A DNA stretch of 15,740 nucleotides, from assembly GCA_900770025.1 (NCBI GenBank), contig CAAGIW010000005.1, positions 1 to 15,740 on the forward strand. The letters run 5' to 3'. Numbering within the stretch: the stretch's first letter is position 1; every line of letters begins with the position of its first letter. Below the pieces are notes generated by a model, which was not told the DNA's origin, did not search any database, and worked only from the letters and a program-made list of their open reading frames with translations. Below are positions 11,632-15,740 of this stretch, piece by piece. The stretch comes from an uncultured Prevotella sp. (GTDB lineage Bacteria > Bacteroidota > Bacteroidia > Bacteroidales > Bacteroidaceae). A program made the translations under genes and the position numbers.

Positions 11632-14600
11632 TCAATACATCTTTTCTATTCCTGCTCCCTTGTAATAGAACAACAGGATTTCATCATACTTATAACCCTT
11701 GCTGCCCATCACTGCAGCACCAATCTGACACAGGCCCACGCCATGCCCCCATCCTTTTCCGTGGAGCACAAAGCGTGAGGGAACGCCCCCCACCCTGTCG
11801 AGAGCCTCCACATCAAAAGCACTGCTGTAGAGATGGCTCTCGCTCAGCGTGCGCCTTATCTCTAACTCCTTGCCAATGGTCATGGTTTTCTTGCTTCCCA
11901 CGATGCGCAACTTGCTGATGCGCCCGCTCTTGCCCCGCTCCACGGGTATCAGGTCAAGAATATCTCCGTAGTCTTCTTTCTGCTTCTCCGCTATCAGTTG
12001 CGCCAACTGCTGCTGCGAATACTCCACCGTCCAGCGATAAAAGTCGGGTGTCTCGCAATCATAGTCATTCAGCACCTGGGTCAGTATCTTCCTGTCGTTG
12101 GTGTTGCAGAACGGGTCTTCCACTGCCACAAGATAGGGTTTGTCGTTGTCTTCCCAGCAATAGCGGAACTCTTCGGTCATGCCTCCACAGCACTTGCTGA
12201 AGCGCGCGTCACAGATATTCCCCTCATAGGCCAGCACCATGCCGCGGGTTTGGTTGACAGCCTGCTCCACTGCCTCGCCCACCTGTCGGGTGATGCCCTG
12301 ATAGCGCTGGCAATGATCATCGGCACACACGTCAAACAGGGTGTGGTCTTCACGGTCGTACCATCTTATCAGTTCATCATCTTTCTTCACAAACGAGAAG
12401 AAACTGTTTTGTTCTCCCTGATGCTGCTTGCGGCGCTCTATCTGCGCCAACAGCCATGAGCGCGAGATGACGGCATGTGCCTTGAGCAGTTCGAGCGAGG
12501 ACGTGGCACTCATTTCGCTGGAGATGACACTCTTGAGATAATCCTCCACCGGCAACTGGTTGATGGCGGTGAGATGATCGGCATCTACCACCAAGCGGAG
12601 AACCCCCGAAAACACCTGCGTTTCTTTCCGTTCCCAATGGAAATTGATGCCGATGGTCACATCGTGCAAGGAGAAAGAACCTCCGGCATGTTGGGGCACA
12701 AAGGTGAGTTCGCGGTAATGATTGCCATTCCACAAAATGGCCCCCTCAGCATATTCCACCACCTGCTCGCCCTGCACCATGGCCCCCTTTGCGATATAAG
12801 GCGCATTGAGTGCAAAGCATATTTTTTGTCCACTCACGATGCCCACGTTCACCTCGGGCTGTCCCTCATAGAGTTTCAGATGTTTGTGGCGCGACTGCTG
12901 CTGCAGGTTGTGCTTCTTCAACCGTTCCACCAGCCTCTCGGCCTCTGCTTCGGGCATCGACACCTCCCTGATGATGCTGCACGCCTGCTGGGCTGTGATG
13001 GTGTCAAAATCCTCCTTCCGTGGCAGCACCAACAGGCCTGCCATGTCGAGCGCACCCGGACTCACCATGATGTGGGGCACGGCAAAGGCATCATAACAGG
13101 CCGGGCGGTGCTTGCTTCTCGGCATCACCACCACCACATACTGCTTGCCCTCGCGCCACGCCAAGGTGTTGAGCATGGGCTCCGTCTCCCCCTCCGTCAC
13201 CGGAAGTTCCTGATACAGCTTGTGCAGCAACGACCTTCCTCCTCGCTCATGGGGAGAGATAACGGCAAAGGCCGTGGCTGGATAGTCGGTGAGTTGCCAT
13301 ATTCCCGACCCGTCTTCCTGCTCAACAACAGCCACCATGCTGCGACTAAGGCGCTGCCACTGCGTCTGCAGAGGCAACATGCACCCCATGCCGGCCTGCA
13401 GATGTGCATGGTCGGGGGCAGAAGCACCGCACTTGGGACCATTATAGAACACTATGAGTTCGGGATATTCTGTGAGCATGGCATACATGGTGCCCCAACA
13501 GTCCTTAAACCGTTGCGGCCTGTGCTCTGTGGCCACGATGGTGAAATGGGTGGGAAGGATGGGATAAGGATTGACCAATATGTCGAATTTCTCGTTGACC
13601 ACCTTCTTACTCTGCTGTGGCGGACGGTTGCTTTCGCACAGGAAGCAGGGGCGCTTGCGGATGGTTTCCTGACTGATGTCGGCACCCGTGGACACCATGC
13701 GTGCCGGATTATACTGTGCCACAAACACAAAAGAGTCGGCCACCAGTTCCTTCGTTTCCACCTGATGCAGGTCGCGATAGCGCAGGCGGGCATCATCCCA
13801 GCGTTCCAACTGGCGGTTGAAGAAGCGCAGCAGCGAACTGTCGGTCATAATGTCTTTCTGTCCCTTGCCCATCCTGCGGCGGGCAGATATTTCGAGCGTG
13901 CGCAGGCGATCCTTATACAGATTGTTGGCATTCTGCTTCTCTATCGAAAGGTCGGCATCGCTGTTGCCCTCCCATCGGCGGCAGAGATACAGTTCATCGT
14001 AGATGCGCCCGATACGGTAACGGCGCGAAAATATCAAGCCCATGGCATAATCCTCGCCATAACTGGTGTTGGGCAACTGTATCTGTCGGAGCAGAGGTGT
14101 GAAGAAAGCTCGGGGAGCCCCCAATCCATTGACACGCAGGGCGTTGTTTGGTCCGTTCCCATCGGTCCACTCCTTGTGTGCAATCAGTCCGGGAGGCAGG
14201 GTGTTCAGCTGGAAGTCACACATACGGTAACTGCCCACCACCATAGCAGCGTGCTGCTTGTAGAACGCATGAACCATCTTGGACAAGGTGTGAGGCGAAC
14301 TATACAGGTCGTCACTGTCCAACTGCACGGCAAAGCGTCCGCACCGTTCATCCTGCACAGCCAGATTCCAGCATCCGCCAATGCCTAAGTCCGTTCGTTT
14401 GGGGATGATGTGTATCAGTCGTTCATCCTCTATCTTACCTATGATTTCTGACGTACCGTCGGTAGAGTGGTTGTCCACCACAATGACATTGAACAGGAAA
14501 GAGGCCTGCTGCCCCAGTGCACTGTGGATGGCATCGGCAATGGTGCGCGCCCTGTTGCGCACGGGTATCACCACCGAAGCCTCCACTGGAAAATGCTGTT

Positions 14601-15330
14601 CGTTGAAATCAGGACAGGCATAATCCGTGGTGTCTATCCGGGCACCAATGGCATCCAAGTGGGCCGTGACAGCCCGCTCCATCTCTATCTGCACGTCGCG
14701 GTTGGCCGGATTGACATAGTCGAACTGCTTCTCTCCGCTGGCACGCAGGTCGTGTTCGTCTTCCGTATAGAGATACTCGTTGATGTGGAAGAGCTGGCCA
14801 TGCCTGCTCAGAAACAGGCGCAAATCATACCACGCAGCATATTGCCACTCCCTACCTTCGGCCTCGGCAGCATATTTCTTGAGCAGCGATGTGTCCACCA
14901 GCCATACAGCTCCGAAATCAAAGTCGTCACGCACGCTGCCCTCCTGATAGTCTATCACAGGGTGAGGCACGCACTGCCCCTGGCGCATGGTGTAATGGTC
15001 GCTATACACCATGGCGGCACCGGCATCGCAAGCCACACGCAACATACGTTCCAATGCAGTGGGCCCCATGGACACGCCGCCCGACTTGAGGCAAATCAGC
15101 GTATATTCCGTATCGGCATTGTCTGCCACCTTGTGCAGCGTGCACGCCGAGGCTATGCCCTGAACCGGCAGCAACTGGCATCCCTGCGGCACCTCCACCG
15201 TTTGCTGCAATGCCTCGGGCACTAACAGGTAAATATGTTGTATGGTTTTGCTGTCACGCAGTTGAAGCACCCTTTCGTGCATATTCCCGGTATGGTCATA
15301 CGCCAGGAAGCAATCTATCTTTTCTCTCAT
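11632..15330 (-). CDS. Three-part protein: GT2 glycosyltransferase, HIT/GalT-like domain, SpoIID/LytB domain
   Basis: This 1232-residue protein has no signal peptide or membrane helix. Residues 250-480 are a GT-A family 2 glycosyltransferase: ASVVIPVRNR (251-260), VVDNHSTDGTSE, metal-binding DSDD (338-341) and acid/base-like GEDY (425-428). Residues 1-245 look like a second, degenerate GT-like or accessory part. Residues 495-815 resemble DUF4922, a HIT/GalT-type nucleotidyl-transfer fold, with PCFLCES (Cys562, Cys565) and DHAHLQ (His641, His643, Gln645). Residues 825-1232 are a SpoIID/LytB domain with VEDYLKSVISSEM (Glu939 as the expected catalytic acid) and GKGWGHGVGLCQIGA (1191-1205). SpoIID is a peptidoglycan lytic transglycosylase. 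The AmpG-like gene follows after 4 nt. Similar large fusions exist in Bacteroidales. I used the ATG at 15328-15330, not an upstream TTG at 15387. Confidence 0.88.
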   Translation of the reverse strand: MREKIDCFLAYDHTGNMHERVLQLRDSKTIQHIYLLVPEALQQTVEVPQGCQLLPVQGIASACTLHKVADNADTEYTLICLKSGGVSMGPTALERMLRVACDAGAAMVYSDHYTMRQGQCVPHPVIDYQEGSVRDDFDFGAVWLVDTSLLKKYAAEAEGREWQYAAWYDLRLFLSRHGQLFHINEYLYTEDEHDLRASGEKQFDYVNPANRDVQIEMERAVTAHLDAIGARIDTTDYACPDFNEQHFPVEASVVIPVRNRARTIADAIHSALGQQASFLFNVIVVDNHSTDGTSEIIGKIEDERLIHIIPKRTDLGIGGCWNLAVQDERCGRFAVQLDSDDLYSSPHTLSKMVHAFYKQHAAMVVGSYRMCDFQLNTLPPGLIAHKEWTDGNGPNNALRVNGLGAPRAFFTPLLRQIQLPNTSYGEDYAMGLIFSRRYRIGRIYDELYLCRRWEGNSDADLSIEKQNANNLYKDRLRTLEISARRRMGKGQKDIMTDSSLLRFFNRQLERWDDARLRYRDLHQVETKELVADSFVFVAQYNPARMVSTGADISQETIRKRPCFLCESNRPPQQSKKVVNEKFDILVNPYPILPTHFTIVATEHRPQRFKDCWGTMYAMLTEYPELIVFYNGPKCGASAPDHAHLQAGMGCMLPLQTQWQRLSRSMVAVVEQEDGSGIWQLTDYPATAFAVISPHERGGRSLLHKLYQELPVTEGETEPMLNTLAWREGKQYVVVVMPRSKHRPACYDAFAVPHIMVSPGALDMAGLLVLPRKEDFDTITAQQACSIIREVSMPEAEAERLVERLKKHNLQQQSRHKHLKLYEGQPEVNVGIVSGQKICFALNAPYIAKGAMVQGEQVVEYAEGAILWNGNHYRELTFVPQHAGGSFSLHDVTIGINFHWERKETQVFSGVLRLVVDADHLTAINQLPVEDYLKSVISSEMSATSSLELLKAHAVISRSWLLAQIERRKQHQGEQNSFFSFVKKDDELIRWYDREDHTLFDVCADDHCQRYQGITRQVGEAVEQAVNQTRGMVLAYEGNICDARFSKCCGGMTEEFRYCWEDNDKPYLVAVEDPFCNTNDRKILTQVLNDYDCETPDFYRWTVEYSQQQLAQLIAEKQKEDYGDILDLIPVERGKSGRISKLRIVGSKKTMTIGKELEIRRTLSESHLYSSAFDVEALDRVGGVPSRFVLHGKGWGHGVGLCQIGAAVMGSKGYKYDEILLFYYKGAGIEKMY

Positions 15331-15435
15331 TACGATTCGCGTTTCTGTTTTCAATCCGTCTGTTACAAATAGTGCCAACGAATACAAAGCCAGCCAACTT
15401 GTCTGACTGTTTTGTTGAGTGCAGCCTATTTTCTA

Positions 15436-15443
15436 CAAAGGTA
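15436..15443 (-). promoter_or_regulatory. Candidate -7 box of the glycosyltransferase-AmpG operon
   Basis: TACCTTTG on the minus strand matches the consensus, about 105 nt upstream of the ATG. No TTTG is present 19-21 nt further up. It implies a leader of about 100 nt in which I see no clear structure. Confidence 0.45.
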
Positions 15444-15506
15444 ACATTTTTTGTTCAATTAACGTGAGTTCGGTGTAAGAATTTTAATGGGAAGCGCTGC
15501 GTTCAG

Positions 15507-15683
15507 TTGCGAGATAAGTGGCTGATGATAAGCGGATAACACACTTTCTGAGGCGCCACAAAAGGCCAATCAGATTCCAAGGCCATTTGTGTCAGTTTCT
15601 AAAAGTGCCAGTTTTGCGTTCCAAAATGGTGCGTTTTGCAATGTAAAATGGTGCGTTTTGCAATGTAAAATGGTGCGTTTTGC
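15507..15683. repeat. Leader plus 22-nt tandem repeat array, copy B
   Basis: A 39-nt leader (15507-15545) matches the leader of the copy at 7866 in 31 of 39 positions, without gaps. After a joint of the same length come a degenerate unit (15574-15595) and four clear 22-nt units at 15596, 15618, 15640 and 15662. The last three have the exact core AAAATGGTGCGTTTTGC. The first clear unit carries AAAAGTGCCAGTTTTGC, the same variant as unit 2 of copy A. Both copies have the same orientation. Confidence 0.85.
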
Positions 15684-15740
15684 AAAACGCCCCACAGGGA
15701 GCATCATTGACAAGAGCAAATTTATCGCTTGAGGCTTATA

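Larger units (their letters stand above)
15331..15740. other. Gene-free right edge
   Basis: The stretch upstream of the large fusion gene contains its candidate promoter (15436-15443) and the second 22-nt repeat module (15507-15683). No credible coding frame is seen, and any gene beyond 15740 is out of view. Confidence 0.65.

Noticed and set aside
12475..14388. 637-codon plus-strand open frame opposite the three-part fusion gene
   Set aside because: It is antisense to a protein with clear domain motifs, is rich in His, Leu and Gly with no recognisable family, and fits a chance open frame opposite a biased coding strand.
11632..15387. Upstream TTG start for the fusion gene adding 19 residues
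   Set aside because: The ATG at 15330 begins a better N terminus; TTG starts are rare, and similar TTG extensions at 1808 and 3574 run into neighbouring features.

Overview
The window reads as chromosomal DNA from a Bacteroidales bacterium, most likely a Prevotella-like genus. The gene order rlmN - pdxA - membrane protein - sigma54 regulator/LptE - TPR protein - secG is, from memory, typical of that order. Promoters match the Bacteroidetes consensus (TTTG, about 19-20 nt, TAnnTTTG) and there are no clear Shine-Dalgarno-driven starts. Base composition is moderately GC-rich in genes and AT-rich between them. The species cannot be fixed from the sequence alone.

Left edge (1-540): the trailing end of a type I-C-like CRISPR array (one partial and four complete 32-nt repeats, uniform 33-nt spacers), then a minus-strand tRNA-His(GTG) with its own promoter and intrinsic terminator. 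No cas genes are in the window.

Minus-strand housekeeping block (542-6893), listed in transcription order: rlmN, pdxA and a flippase-like membrane protein are tightly packed behind a good promoter. A sigma54-type AAA+ regulator follows, joined in frame to an LptE-like lipoprotein, then a TPR-like protein and secG. The missing stop between regulator and lipoprotein is the oddest coding feature here. A separate small lipoprotein gene (6916-7401) lies upstream of rlmN.

Accessory stretch (7402-9323): about 930 bases without a credible gene hold a C/G-rich inverted-repeat element, a leader-plus-22-nt-repeat module and a double palindrome. Next comes a HigBA-like toxin-antitoxin pair with its own promoter and a dyad, then a 316-base gap with a weak promoter and a tiny ORF.

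Right part (9324-15740): a plus-strand secreted alpha/beta-hydrolase lipoprotein converges on a two-gene minus-strand operon. That operon encodes a 1232-residue three-part protein (GT2 glycosyltransferase, a HIT/GalT-like domain with HxHxQ, and a SpoIID/LytB domain) followed by an AmpG-like permease. This pairing suggests cell-wall muropeptide handling. Upstream of the operon, at the right edge, is a second copy of the 22-nt repeat module. The two modules align without gaps for about 120 bases, so they form a dispersed non-coding repeat family that I do not recognise as described.
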